Numbered from the stretch's first letter, positions 19,641 through 28,946 are shown. The stretch: 64,000 nucleotides of DNA from CF-46 sp963760735 (GCA_963760735.1 CAVXEB010000004.1:310001-374000), one strand, 5' to 3'. Program-made: numbers and translations. Notes: generated by a model from the sequence alone, not told the origin.

Positions 19641-20062
19641 CGCGCCGTCGACGGTCGCGTACGCGCGGCCAGAGCCTCGTCGAGTTCGCCCTCGGGATCA
19701 CGATCTTCCTGACGATCCTGATCGGGCTCGTCGACCTTGCCCGAGCCGCCTGGCTGTTCAACGGCGTGTCCGACGCGGCGCGCGAGATTGCCCGGGTGAC
19801 GAGCGTCCATCCCGGGACCGGCGCCCTCGGTGGCAGCACCGAGACCACGACCGCGGTGTCCGCCGAGCGGGCACTCGTCCCCGGCCTGACGGTGACGTCC
19901 TACGCCTGCATCGACATCGCCGGCGCGACCGTGACCGGGTCGTGCACCCCGGGCAACTGGGTCAAGGTCTCCGTCCGGACCTCGTTCCAGCCCGTCCTGC
20001 CCGTCCTGAGCGCCTTCGGGCCGTTCGCCTTCACCACCGCCAGCAGCGCAAAGATCCAGTGA
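19637..20062 (+). CDS. TadE-like pseudopilin
   Basis: This 141-residue TadE-family protein begins with a basic N-terminus and RGQSLVEFALGITIFLTILIGLVDLARAAWLF, the hallmark hydrophobic helix of TadE minor pilins. A short extracellular domain with two Cys (YACIDIAG, TGSCTPG) follows. The start is a TTG that overlaps the stop of the previous gene (TTGA), indicating translational coupling. It would act at the membrane as a minor pilin or assembly factor of the Tad/Flp apparatus. Confidence 0.8.
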   Translation: MTRRRRSRTRGQSLVEFALGITIFLTILIGLVDLARAAWLFNGVSDAAREIARVTSVHPGTGALGGSTETTTAVSAERALVPGLTVTSYACIDIAGATVTGSCTPGNWVKVSVRTSFQPVLPVLSAFGPFAFTTASSAKIQ

Positions 20063-20082
20063 CCAGAAGGAGCGAGATCGAC

Positions 20083-21006
20083 ATGTCCGGTCGTCGGCTG
20101 AGCCATCACGGGGACGGCGGGCAGATCCTCGTCGTGTTCGTGCTCGCGATCGTGGCGATCATCGGCGTCGTCGGCCTCGCGATCGACGGCGGTGGGGCCT
20201 ACGCTCAGCGACGCGATCAGCAGACCGCCGCCGACATGTCGGCGCTCGCGGCCGCCAACGACTACCTCCTGACCAACAACTCGACGCAGGCCGCCACGCG
20301 GGCGCGGACGGTCGCGGCCACGAACAACTTCACCGACGGGGCCGGCTCGACGGCGGTAGGCGTCGACATCGACACGAACAACGGTGTCGAAGTCGAGGTC
20401 ACGATCCAGTCGCCCCATCGGAACTCGTTCCTCGGAGCGATCGGGATGGCGAACTGGGACGTGACGACGAGCGCCACCGCGCTCGCCGGGTTCCCCGACA
20501 GCGCCGGCGGCGCCGGGCCGTTCATCTTTTCGATCAGCGCCTTCAACAACGACGGGACGCCGAAGTATCAGACCTCGACGGACTTCGGCGAGACGAACGG
20601 CGACGTGCCCACGAGTGAGCTCGATCTGGCCTGGACGAACTACGGCACCGGCAACGTCAACAGCTCCGAGGTCGCCGACATCATCGACGGCTCCACGACG
20701 ATCAACTCGACCCTGACGTATGGCGAGTACATCGGCCAGCAGAACAACGGCAACCACTCGACCCTCTTCGACGACGTCGATCAGTACCTGGCCGGCAAGG
20801 AGATGCCGGTGGCGATCGTCGACGCCAGCGGCAACTTCATGGGCTGGGCGACGTTCCACGTGAACAGCGCCTCGGGCGGCTCGAACAAGCACATCAACGG
20901 CTACTTCCTGAGCTCGTTCGTCGGCGCTCGGACGACCATCTCGTCGTGCTCGAACAACGCCTGCCCGCGCTACCTCGGGACCTACGTCCTCAAGCTCACG
21001 AACTAG
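20083..21006 (+). CDS. TadG-like Flp-pilus-assembly protein, tandem copy 1
   Basis: A strong AAGGAG site precedes the ATG. The N-terminus has a single membrane helix (GGQILVVFVLAIVAIIGVVGLAIDGGGAYAQRR region) typical of the putative Tad/TadG family. A 270-residue extracytoplasmic domain follows (GTPKYQTSTDFGE, NGNHSTLFDD, VAIVDASGNFMGWATFHV) that I cannot assign. Two Cys near the C-terminus (SSCSNNAC) may form a disulfide. The protein ends KLTN. It is highly similar to the next gene along its whole length, so the pair arose by tandem duplication. Confidence 0.8.
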   Translation: MSGRRLSHHGDGGQILVVFVLAIVAIIGVVGLAIDGGGAYAQRRDQQTAADMSALAAANDYLLTNNSTQAATRARTVAATNNFTDGAGSTAVGVDIDTNNGVEVEVTIQSPHRNSFLGAIGMANWDVTTSATALAGFPDSAGGAGPFIFSISAFNNDGTPKYQTSTDFGETNGDVPTSELDLAWTNYGTGNVNSSEVADIIDGSTTINSTLTYGEYIGQQNNGNHSTLFDDVDQYLAGKEMPVAIVDASGNFMGWATFHVNSASGGSNKHINGYFLSSFVGARTTISSCSNNACPRYLGTYVLKLTN

Positions 21007-21081
21007 TGTCGCGCGCCCGGCGGTCCGCGTCGGGGACCATCGCGAGCGACCGATCGTGGCACCCGGGCGGCCCGACCACAC

Positions 21082-21157
21082 GGTAAGGTCGGCCAGCGAA
21101 CAGCGGGCAATCCTCCTCGGAGTCCCGGTACTACCGGGCCAGCCGAAAGCCCTTACC
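21082..21157 (+). ncRNA. Candidate structured leader between the tadG copies
   Basis: GGTAAGG (21082-21088) pairs with CCTTACC (21151-21157). Stacked inside it TCGGC (21089-21093) pairs with GCCGA (21142-21146), leaving an AAGC bulge on one side. A further internal hairpin has CCCGG and CCGGG arms (21124-21138). The element sits about 85 nt before the second tadG-like gene. It matches no riboswitch family that I recognise. Confidence 0.3.
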
Positions 21158-21184
21158 TTGCGGCGTCCGGACGTCCTAGTGTCG
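21125..21184 (+). promoter_or_regulatory. Candidate Tad leader/promoter element, copy 2
   Basis: Block 21125-21157 matches 23 of 33 positions of 18580-18612. CCTAGTGTCG follows 50 nt from its start, against CCTAGAGTCG at 49 nt in copy 1. TAGTGT at 21177 could be the -10 box of the second tadG-like gene. Confidence 0.35.
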
Positions 21185-21240
21185 ACCGGCCGACCTGCCG
21201 CCACCGGGGGCGCGGGAGGCGACATACCGGGTGGACTCCT

Positions 21241-22170
21241 TTGTCAAGCGTGGATGGCCGTGGCCCGCGCACGGATCGCGGCGGCCAGATCCTTGTCGTG
21301 TTCGTGCTCGCGATGGTCGCGATCATCGGCATCGTCGGCGTCGCGGTCGATGGCGGTGGGGCCTATGCCCAACGGCGCGACCAGCAGACGGCCGCCGACC
21401 TCGCGGCCCTCGCCGCCGCGAACGACTACCTCCTCAGCAACAACGTCAGCCAGGCGACCACCCGTGCCCGGACCCTCGCCGCGACGAACAACTTCACCGA
21501 TGGAAGCGGCTCCACGGTCGTCGGGGTCGACATCGACACCGACAACGGCGTCACGGTCGCGGTCACGATCCAGTCGCCGCACCGGAACTCGTTCCTCGGC
21601 GCGATCGGGATGTCGAACTGGGACGTCACGACCAGTGCGACGGCCCTCGCCGGATTCCCTGACAGCGCGGCCGGCGCCGGGCCGTTCATCTTCTCGATCT
21701 CCGCGTTCAATGACGACGGCACGCCGAAGTACCAGACGTCGACCGACTTCGGCGAAGGCAACGGTGACGTCCCGATCAGCGACAAGGACATCGCCTGGAC
21801 GAACTACGGCACCGGCAACGTCAACACGAGCGAGGTCGCCGACATCATCGACGGCTCCACGACGATCAACGCGACGCTGACGTACGGCGAGTACATCGGC
21901 CAGCACAACAACGGCAACCACACCGCGTTGTACGGCGACGTCGACACCTATCTGTCCGGCAAGGAGATGCCGGTGGCGATCGTCGATGCGAGCGGCAACT
22001 TCATGGGCTGGGCGACGTTCCACGTGAACAGCGCGTCGGGCGGCTCGAACAAGCACATCAACGGCTACTTCCTGAGCTCGTTCGCGAGCGCCCAGACGAC
22101 GATCACGTCCTGCTCGGCCAACGCCTGCCCGCGCTACCTCGGCTCGTACGTCCTCAAGCTGACGAACTAG
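21241..22170 (+). CDS. TadG-like Flp-pilus-assembly protein, tandem copy 2
   Basis: This 309-residue paralogue of the preceding gene has the same single N-terminal membrane helix, the same extracytoplasmic domain and the same terminal Cys pair (TSCSANAC). Around 21955-22085 the DNA is nearly identical to copy 1 even at silent positions, whereas the first half has drifted. The start is uncertain: TTG at 21241 or GTG at 21250. Neither has a close ribosome-binding site. It has its own upstream region carrying a repeated leader motif, so it can be expressed independently of copy 1. Confidence 0.78.
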   Translation: MSSVDGRGPRTDRGGQILVVFVLAMVAIIGIVGVAVDGGGAYAQRRDQQTAADLAALAAANDYLLSNNVSQATTRARTLAATNNFTDGSGSTVVGVDIDTDNGVTVAVTIQSPHRNSFLGAIGMSNWDVTTSATALAGFPDSAAGAGPFIFSISAFNDDGTPKYQTSTDFGEGNGDVPISDKDIAWTNYGTGNVNTSEVADIIDGSTTINATLTYGEYIGQHNNGNHTALYGDVDTYLSGKEMPVAIVDASGNFMGWATFHVNSASGGSNKHINGYFLSSFASAQTTITSCSANACPRYLGSYVLKLTN

Positions 22171-22190
22171 GCTGGCGCGACTGCTGCGCG

Positions 22191-22787
22191 TCAGTCGGGC
22201 AGGGCGCTCGCCCATGCGGCCGCCACGCGAGCCCGGGCATCGGCCATGGGACCGGACGTGTCGATGACGCGAGTCGCCACCGGGCGGAGACGCTCGACGA
22301 TCCCGGCCTGACCCGCGATCCGCTGGTCGGCGTCGTCGGGGGTGGCCCCTCGGTCGATCACCCGCTCCCGCTGGACCGTGCCGGCGCAGATCACGAGCCA
22401 GACCTCGTCGCAGATCTGGGCGAGACCGCCTTCGACGAGCTTGATCGCCTCGATGACGACGGCCGGCGCACCGGCCTCCTCGGCCTCCGCGATCAGCTCG
22501 AGGATCCGCGGCCGGACGACCGGGTGGACGATTGCCTCGAGCTGGGCCAGGTAGACGGGGTCGCGGAAGACGACCCGAGCCAGCGCCGCCCGATCGAGTG
22601 TGGCGTCCGTCGCCCGGACGCCGTCGCCGAACAAGCTGAGGATCGCGTCGTGGGCGGGCTGGCCGGGCGCCGTCATCTCCCGCGCGACGACGTCGGCATC
22701 GATGACGACCGCTCCGCGCTCCGCGAGCCAGCCCGCGACCGTCGTCTTCCCGCAGCCGATCGGTCCGGTCAGTCCGATCCGGATCAT
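22191..22787 (-). CDS. coaE: Dephospho-CoA kinase
   Basis: CoaE phosphorylates dephospho-CoA in the last step of coenzyme A synthesis. The 198-residue protein starts MIRIGLTGPIGCGKTTVAGW, with the P-loop GPIGCGKTT at residues 8-16. It continues with VIDADVVAREM, HPVVRPRI and VVIEAIKLVEGGL, all typical of the family. GGAGGG lies 7 nt before the ATG. It ends 20 bp from the convergent second tadG-like gene. Confidence 0.95.
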   Translation of the reverse strand: MIRIGLTGPIGCGKTTVAGWLAERGAVVIDADVVAREMTAPGQPAHDAILSLFGDGVRATDATLDRAALARVVFRDPVYLAQLEAIVHPVVRPRILELIAEAEEAGAPAVVIEAIKLVEGGLAQICDEVWLVICAGTVQRERVIDRGATPDDADQRIAGQAGIVERLRPVATRVIDTSGPMADARARVAAAWASALPD

Positions 22788-22895
22788 GTGCCGACCCTCC
22801 GGTCGGCGGAGGTCGACGCCGGATCCGTCACGGTGATCTCCGAGGTCGGAGGCGAAGCTCCGCGACGCCATCCGCCCGATGATTCGCCTCGTCCG

Positions 22896-24938
22896 TCATG
22901 GGGCCCGCTCCTCGAGCTCGAGCCAGGCGTCCTCGGCGGCAGCGAGCGCTCGCTCGACGTCGGCGAGCTCGCTCGTCACCCGCCGCATCTCGACGAAGTT
23001 CGCGGAGATCGCCGGCGACCCCAGCGACAGCTCGAGCTGCGTCTTCCGGAGCCCGAGCCGGGTCAGCTCGGCGTCGACCGTGGTGCGCTGCCGGCGATAC
23101 GCGTCCTTCGACAGCTTCTCGCGGGATCGATGACTGCGGGCCGGGGCGCTCGCGGGGCTCGTGGCCACCGCCACGGCGGCGCCGTTCCGCCCGGTCGCGG
23201 GAACGCCGACCTCGGCGCTCGGTGCCGACCGCCCGGCGGGGACGCGGTGCCGAGCTCGCTCCCGCTCGGCGGCATCGGCGACGGTCCAGCCGTCCGCGAC
23301 GGCCGCCCGCCACTCCTTCCAGCCGCCGGCGAAGGACACGGCCATCCCGTCGTCCACGACCCACAGCGTGGAGCAGACGGTCTCGAGCAGCCGCCGATCG
23401 TGGGACACGACGAGGAGGGTCGCGGGCGACTCGACCATGAAGGTCTCGATCGCCTCGCGTGCCGGGATGTCGAGATGGTTCGTGGGCTCGTCGAGGAGGA
23501 GCAGGTTCGAGGGCAGGATGCCGAGGAGCGCCAGCTCCAGCCGGGACCGTTCGCCGCCCGACAGCGAGCGGACCTCCTTGAACACGTCCTCGCCGCGGAA
23601 CAGGAAGCGCGCGAGGAATGCCCGGGCCTCGCCCGGCGTGACCGGGATCGACTCGAGCAGCGCATCGAGGACCGTCGTGCCCGGGATCGCCGCCCCGCGG
23701 AGCTGGGCGAGGTAGCCGGGCTGTACGGCGTTGCCGAACGACAGGGATCCGTCGAGCGGCGGCAGGTCTCCTGCGATCGTCCGGAGGAGCGTCGTCTTGC
23801 CGGCCCCGTTCGGCCCGACGATCCCGATCCGGTCGCCCCGCTGGGCGGCGAGGAACGGCGCAGTGGCGATTCGCTTCGGCTCGTGGGCCGGTCGCCCGTC
23901 GGCGTCGAGCGCGCCGCGACCCGGCAGGTAGCCGACGACGAGGCCCTCCGCCCGGACCACGATCTCCCCGGACCGCGACGCCCCGCCACCCGCCAGGGCG
24001 CCGGCCGGAAGGCGGAGCCTCCGGCTCGACTTCGGCGTCTCGAGGCGATCGGCCTGGAGCCGCTCCAGGCGCGCCTCGTGTTCGTGCATCTTGCTGAACT
24101 TCCGGTGTGACCGGTAGCGCTGGACGAGCTCCTTCTCGCGCTCGATCAATTCCGCCTGGGTGTCGGCGTCCTTGGCCGCCCGGGCATCGCGCTCCTCGCG
24201 CTGCCGGTGGTAGGCGGTGTAGTCGCCGCGGAACGCCGTCAGCCTCCGGTCGCGGAGCTCCCAGACTCGCGACACGGTGGCGTCGAGGAACGCCCGGTCG
24301 TGGGACGCGACGAGCAGGGCGCCGTCGCGCCGTCGCAGGTGCTCCTCGAGCCACTCGATGGCGGCGATGTCGAGGTGGTTCGTGGGCTCGTCGAGAAGGA
24401 GCAGGTCCGGCTGGGCGATCACCAGCCGGGCAAGCGTCGCCCGGGTCTGCTCGCCGCCGGACAGGGCGGTCGGCGGTTTCGCCCACTCGTCCCGGGTGAA
24501 GCCCAGACCGGACAGCGCCTCGTCGACCCGTTGGTCCAGCGTGTAGCCACCGAGGATCTCGTAGGTGTGCTGAAGGTCCGCGTAGGCGGCCTCCTCGACG
24601 CGACCGGCCTGCTCGAGTCCGTGCAGCTTCTCCGCCATCTCCTCGAGATGAGCGGCCCCATGACGGACCGCGGCCCGGAGGTCTGGCGACGCCATGAAGG
24701 CGGCGTCGAAGTGGGACTCCTGGGCCAGCAGCCCGATCGACAGGCCGCGCTTCCGGGACACGGTCCCACCGTCCGGTTCGTCGCGACCGGCCGCGATCCG
24801 GAGCAGCGTGGTCTTGCCCGCACCGTTCGGGCCGACGAGCCCGATCCGATCGTCGACGGCGATCGCGGCCGTGATGTCGTCGAGGATCACGAATGTCCCG
24901 ACCTCGCGCCGGACGCGTTCGAGCCGGAGGATCGACAC
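22896..24938 (-). CDS. ABC-F family ATP-binding protein
   Basis: This soluble protein of 680 residues has two ABC modules and no membrane segments. The first has GPNGAGKTT near residue 37, signature LSGGEQTR and LLLLDEPTNHLD. A charged helical linker with REKELVQRYRSHRKFSKMHEHEARL follows, then the second module with the same motifs (LSGGERSR, DEPTNHLD). The C-terminus is a charged coiled coil. ABC-F proteins act on the ribosome, as translation factors or in antibiotic protection; which type this is cannot be told. The GTG start has GGAGG 7 nt upstream, embedded around the fpg stop codon, so it is co-transcribed with fpg. Confidence 0.92.
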   Translation of the reverse strand: MSILRLERVRREVGTFVILDDITAAIAVDDRIGLVGPNGAGKTTLLRIAAGRDEPDGGTVSRKRGLSIGLLAQESHFDAAFMASPDLRAAVRHGAAHLEEMAEKLHGLEQAGRVEEAAYADLQHTYEILGGYTLDQRVDEALSGLGFTRDEWAKPPTALSGGEQTRATLARLVIAQPDLLLLDEPTNHLDIAAIEWLEEHLRRRDGALLVASHDRAFLDATVSRVWELRDRRLTAFRGDYTAYHRQREERDARAAKDADTQAELIEREKELVQRYRSHRKFSKMHEHEARLERLQADRLETPKSSRRLRLPAGALAGGGASRSGEIVVRAEGLVVGYLPGRGALDADGRPAHEPKRIATAPFLAAQRGDRIGIVGPNGAGKTTLLRTIAGDLPPLDGSLSFGNAVQPGYLAQLRGAAIPGTTVLDALLESIPVTPGEARAFLARFLFRGEDVFKEVRSLSGGERSRLELALLGILPSNLLLLDEPTNHLDIPAREAIETFMVESPATLLVVSHDRRLLETVCSTLWVVDDGMAVSFAGGWKEWRAAVADGWTVADAAERERARHRVPAGRSAPSAEVGVPATGRNGAAVAVATSPASAPARSHRSREKLSKDAYRRQRTTVDAELTRLGLRKTQLELSLGSPAISANFVEMRRVTSELADVERALAAAEDAWLELEERAP

Positions 24939-24941
24939 GGA

Positions 24942-25970
24942 TCAGCCTCCGACCGACGCCCGGGCCGCGGCCCGTCGCGTCGCGGCGGCACGTCGCGTCC
25001 GCTCCGCCCGCGACGGCCGGACACGCTCGCCCGGGCCGCGTCCTCCCGCCGGCCCGACGCTCCCCTCCCCGCCGGGCAGCTCGGACCAGTGCCGGCCCGG
25101 CCGATCCGGCACCGACATCGTCCGGAGGATCGCCCGCGCCCCGGCCCGGTCGGCGGCCGGCAGCCGCTGGCACCACGAGCAGAAGTGGGTCGCGCGACCC
25201 CCCACGACGACGCGCCGGATCGGATGCCTGTCGCGCAGGCACGGCTCGCCGGTCCGCTGGTACACCGCCAGGTGGTCCTGCATCTCGCCGTCGCCATCGG
25301 GCGCGGTGTAGTCGTCGATCGACGAGCCTCTCCGAACCACGGCCTCCGCAAGGATCCGCCGGAGCTCGACCCAGAGGCGACGCTCATCGGCCGGCCGCAG
25401 CGTCCGGGCCGTGCGAAGCGGATGGAGCCTGGCCGCCCAGAGGGCCTCGTCGGCGTAGATGTTGCCGACGCCCGCGACGAACGTCTGGTCGAGGAGGAGC
25501 GGCTTCAGGCGCCCCTTCCGGGCCCGCAGCCGAACCCGGAACGCCCGGACCGTGAACTCGTCGGACAGCGGCTCCGGCCCGATCCCGGCGAACGGGTCCT
25601 CGGCCGCGAGGTACAGCCCGACCTTCCCGAACTTCCGGATGTCGCGGAAGCGGATCTCGCGGCCGTCGTCGAGCGACAGCACGAGCCGGACGTAGGGGTC
25701 CTCCGGGCCGCCCTGGGGCACGACGAACAGCTGGCCGGTCATCTTCAGGTGGATCGTCAGAAGGCCGCCCCCCGACAGTTCGATCGCGAGCTGCTTCCCG
25801 CGTCGCCCGATCGACTCGATGCGCCGGCCGGCGATCCCGTCGGCGAAGGCCTCGGGCGTGATGTCCCGGAGCGTGCGCGCCCACGACGTCGTCGCGTCGA
25901 CGATCGTGGCACCGGTGATCAACGGCCGGAGGTCGCGGGCGACCGTCTCGACCTCGGGGAGCTCGGGCAT
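24942..25970 (-). CDS. mutM: Formamidopyrimidine-DNA glycosylase
   Basis: Fpg/MutM removes 8-oxoguanine and formamidopyrimidines and nicks the abasic site. The N-terminal MPELPEVETV supplies the catalytic proline and Glu3, HLKMTGQ the conserved lysine, and GVGNIYADEALW the helix-two-turn-helix. The zinc finger is unusual. Where CxxC is expected the sequence reads CLRDRHPIRR, while the second pair (FCSWCQ) is intact, so a Cys is replaced and His may serve as ligand. A basic Arg/Ala/Gly-rich tail of about 60 residues follows the finger, making the protein 342 residues against the usual 270-290. It lies 10 bp from polA and immediately before the ABC-F gene. Confidence 0.94.
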   Translation of the reverse strand: MPELPEVETVARDLRPLITGATIVDATTSWARTLRDITPEAFADGIAGRRIESIGRRGKQLAIELSGGGLLTIHLKMTGQLFVVPQGGPEDPYVRLVLSLDDGREIRFRDIRKFGKVGLYLAAEDPFAGIGPEPLSDEFTVRAFRVRLRARKGRLKPLLLDQTFVAGVGNIYADEALWAARLHPLRTARTLRPADERRLWVELRRILAEAVVRRGSSIDDYTAPDGDGEMQDHLAVYQRTGEPCLRDRHPIRRVVVGGRATHFCSWCQRLPAADRAGARAILRTMSVPDRPGRHWSELPGGEGSVGPAGGRGPGERVRPSRAERTRRAAATRRAAARASVGG

Positions 25971-25979
25971 CGCCGAAGC

Positions 25980-28940
25980 CTACCCGGCGATCGGGGCGAG
26001 AGGCGCCTCCAGCGGCAGCTCGTTGAGCTCGGCCGCGATCGCGTCCTCGCGGGTCAGCGGCGTCATCCCCTCCCAGTCGTCGCCGACCTTGATGTCGACC
26101 GTGAGCGGAACGTCCAGGGGGAGGGCACCCTCCATCGTCTCGCGGACGACGGCAGCCAACCGATCGACCTCGTCGCGCGGCACCTCGAAGAGGAGCTCGT
26201 CGTGGACGCTGAGGAGGAGCCGGGCGCGGAGCCCCTCGGCGGCGACCCGATCGGCCGACCGGATCATCGCGATCTTCTGGATGTCGGCCGCGGTCCCCTG
26301 GATCGGCATGTTGATCGCCATTCGCTCCCCCGCCCCGCGGAGCGCGGGGTTCGAGGCGCGCAGCTCGGGGATCTGCCGCTTCCTGCCGAGGAGCGTCTCG
26401 ACGTAGCCCTGGCGCTTCGCCTGCTCCTTGATCTCCATCATGTAGTAGCTGATCCCGGAGTAGGCGGCGAAGTAGGAGTTGATGAACTCCTGGGCGTCCT
26501 TGCGCGGGATGTTCGCCCGGGACGCGAGGCCGAAGTCGCTCATCCCGTAGGCAAGCCCGAAGTTGACCATCTTCGCCATCGACCGCTCGCCGTGGGTGAT
26601 GTCCTCGGGTGCCTTGTGGAGGACCCGGGCCGCGGTCTCGCGGTGGATGTCGGCGTTGCGGGCGAACGCGTCCTTCAGGTGCTCGTCGCCCGAGACGTGG
26701 GCGAGGATCCGCAGCTCGATCTGGGAGTAGTCCGCGGCCAGCAGGGTCAGGTCCGGCTCGCCGGCGACGAACGCTCGACGGATCCGGCGGCCCAGCGGCG
26801 TCCGGATCGGGATGTTCTGGAGGTTGGGGTCGCTCGACGACAGCCGGCCCGTCGCCGCGACCGCCTGGTGGAACGTCGTGTGGAGCCGGCCGTCGGCCTC
26901 GGCGATCAGGTTCGGCAGCGCCTCCACGTAGGTCGAGCGGAGCTTCGTGTAGACGCGCCACTCGAGGAGCTTGTCGATCATCGGGTGGGCCGGTCGGAGA
27001 TCCTCGAGGACGGTCGCGTCCGTCGAGTAGCCGGTCTTCGTCTTCCGGCCCTTCGGAAGGTTGAGCTCGAAGAACAGGACCTGCTCGAGCTGCTTCGGGC
27101 TGCCGAGGTTGAACTCGTGGCCGACGTCCACGTAGATCTCGCGCTCGAGACGGTCGATCTCGGCGCGGAACTCGCGATCGAGGACGCCGAGGGCCTCGCG
27201 ATCGAGCGCGACGCCGACCGCCTCCATCCGCGCGAGGACCGGGATCAGGGGCAGCTCGATGTCCCGGAAGAGCCGCTCGAGGCCGACCTCGACGAGCCGC
27301 TTCTCGAGCGGCTCGCGGACGGCCATCGCCGACAGGGCCTCGATCCCGGCCCGGGCGGTGGCCGGCAGCTCGTTCGCCGGGGGCAGGATCTGGTCGAGGT
27401 TCTCGGCGACGATGTCCGCGATCGTCTGGCTCCGGAGGGCCGCGTTGAGGATGTACGCGGCGATCTGGGTGTCGAACGCAACCGGCGTTGCCGGACCCAC
27501 GAGGTCGTCGGCGAAGCGGGCGACGAGCAGGGGCTTGACCTCGTGCCCGACGAGCGGGATCCCGGCCGCCTCGACGAGGTGGCGGAGCGCGTCCGCTGCC
27601 ACCGCCCCATCGGCCGCGACGACGCGGCCGTCCTGGCCCGCGACGGCCATCGCGAGGGGCGTGCCTCGACGCGGGCGGGGGTCGTCGGCGACCAGCGCGC
27701 CCGCGATCGCGGGCTGGGCGGCGATCCAGTCGCCGAGCTCCGCGATCCGGTCGGCTCCCCGGACCTCGATCCGGCCGGGATCGACGATCGCCGCCGCGAG
27801 GGCCGTCGGGAGATCGCCGGCCGGCTCGACGGGCGCCGTGGCCCCGTTGCGGTCGTGCGCGGCCGAGGGGTCGACGCCGGTTCCGTCCGGTGGCGCGGAG
27901 CGGGTCACCGTGTCGAAGTCGAGGCGGAGCTGCAGCTCACCGCTCTCGCGGGTCGGAGCACGGGAGGCGCCCCAGCCGTCGGGGCGACCGGCGACGCGCG
28001 CCGCGGGCACATAGCCGCTCTCCGCGACGGACCGCAGCGCCTCGGTCCGCTGCTCGGCGGACTCGCCGGCCATCGGCGGGAGCCGCTCGATCAGCGTCCG
28101 GAACTCGTACTCGCGGAAGAGCCGGACGACGGTGTCCCGGTCGTAGTCTCCGAGCCGGGCCGCCTCGAGGTCGATCTGGATCGGCAGGTCCCGGACGATC
28201 CGCGACAGCTCGCGGCCCATGTGGATCTGATCGATGTGCTCGCGGAGCTTCTCACCGAGCTTCGGCGGCGTGACCTCGTCGAGCCGGGCGAGGAGCGTAT
28301 CGAGGTCGCCGAAGTCCCGGATCAGCTTGGCGGCCGTCTTCTCGCCGACGCCGGGGACCCCCGGGATGTTGTCGGTCGGGTCGCCCTTCAGCGCCTTGTA
28401 GTCGACCATCTGGTCCGGCCGCAGTCCGTACCGCTCGTCGATCTTCGCGACGTCGTACATGACGGTGTTCTCGACGCCGGAGCGCGTGGTCATCAGCCGG
28501 ACGCGCGGCGTCACGAGCTGGAGCATGTCGAGATCGACGGTGACGATCGTCGTCTCCAGGTCCTGGCGCGAGTCGAGCTGCTGCGTGATCGTCCCGATCA
28601 CGTCGTCCGCCTCGTAGCCCTGCATCTCGTAGACCGGGATCCGCAGCGCCTTGACGATCTCGCGGACCTTCGGGAACTGGTCGCGCAGGTCGTCGGGCAT
28701 CCGCTGCCGGGTCGCCTTGTACTCGGCGTACTGCTCGTGGCGGAACGTCGGGCCGGGCAGGTCGAACGAGACCGCGAGGTAGTCGGGCTGGAGGTCCTGG
28801 AGGCCGCGGAGGACGATGCTCGCGAAGCCGAACGCGCCGTTCACGAGGTCGCCTTTCGACGTCGTCAGCGGTGGCAGAGCGAAGTAGCCGCGGTAGACGA
28901 GCCCGTAGCCGTCGAGCAGCATCAGGCGTTCGGTGGGCAC
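25980..28940 (-). CDS. polA: DNA polymerase I
   Basis: Pol I fills repair gaps and removes RNA primers. The 5'-3' nuclease domain (residues 1-300) shows LLDGYG, GYEADDVIG and GDPTDNIPGVPGVGEKTA. The middle region has a 3'-5' exonuclease-like fold that has lost its metal-binding acids (GALVADDPRP where a DxE is expected), so proofreading is probably absent. The polymerase domain has motif A DYSQIELR (about 735), motif B RSMAKMVNFGLAYG (about 790) and motif C VHDELLFEV (about 915). GTG at 28940 is chosen because TACACT lies 6 nt upstream and the family begins a few residues before LLDG; ATG at 28922 is an alternative. Confidence 0.97.
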   Translation of the reverse strand: MPTERLMLLDGYGLVYRGYFALPPLTTSKGDLVNGAFGFASIVLRGLQDLQPDYLAVSFDLPGPTFRHEQYAEYKATRQRMPDDLRDQFPKVREIVKALRIPVYEMQGYEADDVIGTITQQLDSRQDLETTIVTVDLDMLQLVTPRVRLMTTRSGVENTVMYDVAKIDERYGLRPDQMVDYKALKGDPTDNIPGVPGVGEKTAAKLIRDFGDLDTLLARLDEVTPPKLGEKLREHIDQIHMGRELSRIVRDLPIQIDLEAARLGDYDRDTVVRLFREYEFRTLIERLPPMAGESAEQRTEALRSVAESGYVPAARVAGRPDGWGASRAPTRESGELQLRLDFDTVTRSAPPDGTGVDPSAAHDRNGATAPVEPAGDLPTALAAAIVDPGRIEVRGADRIAELGDWIAAQPAIAGALVADDPRPRRGTPLAMAVAGQDGRVVAADGAVAADALRHLVEAAGIPLVGHEVKPLLVARFADDLVGPATPVAFDTQIAAYILNAALRSQTIADIVAENLDQILPPANELPATARAGIEALSAMAVREPLEKRLVEVGLERLFRDIELPLIPVLARMEAVGVALDREALGVLDREFRAEIDRLEREIYVDVGHEFNLGSPKQLEQVLFFELNLPKGRKTKTGYSTDATVLEDLRPAHPMIDKLLEWRVYTKLRSTYVEALPNLIAEADGRLHTTFHQAVAATGRLSSSDPNLQNIPIRTPLGRRIRRAFVAGEPDLTLLAADYSQIELRILAHVSGDEHLKDAFARNADIHRETAARVLHKAPEDITHGERSMAKMVNFGLAYGMSDFGLASRANIPRKDAQEFINSYFAAYSGISYYMMEIKEQAKRQGYVETLLGRKRQIPELRASNPALRGAGERMAINMPIQGTAADIQKIAMIRSADRVAAEGLRARLLLSVHDELLFEVPRDEVDRLAAVVRETMEGALPLDVPLTVDIKVGDDWEGMTPLTREDAIAAELNELPLEAPLAPIAG

Positions 28941-28946
28941 GAACGG

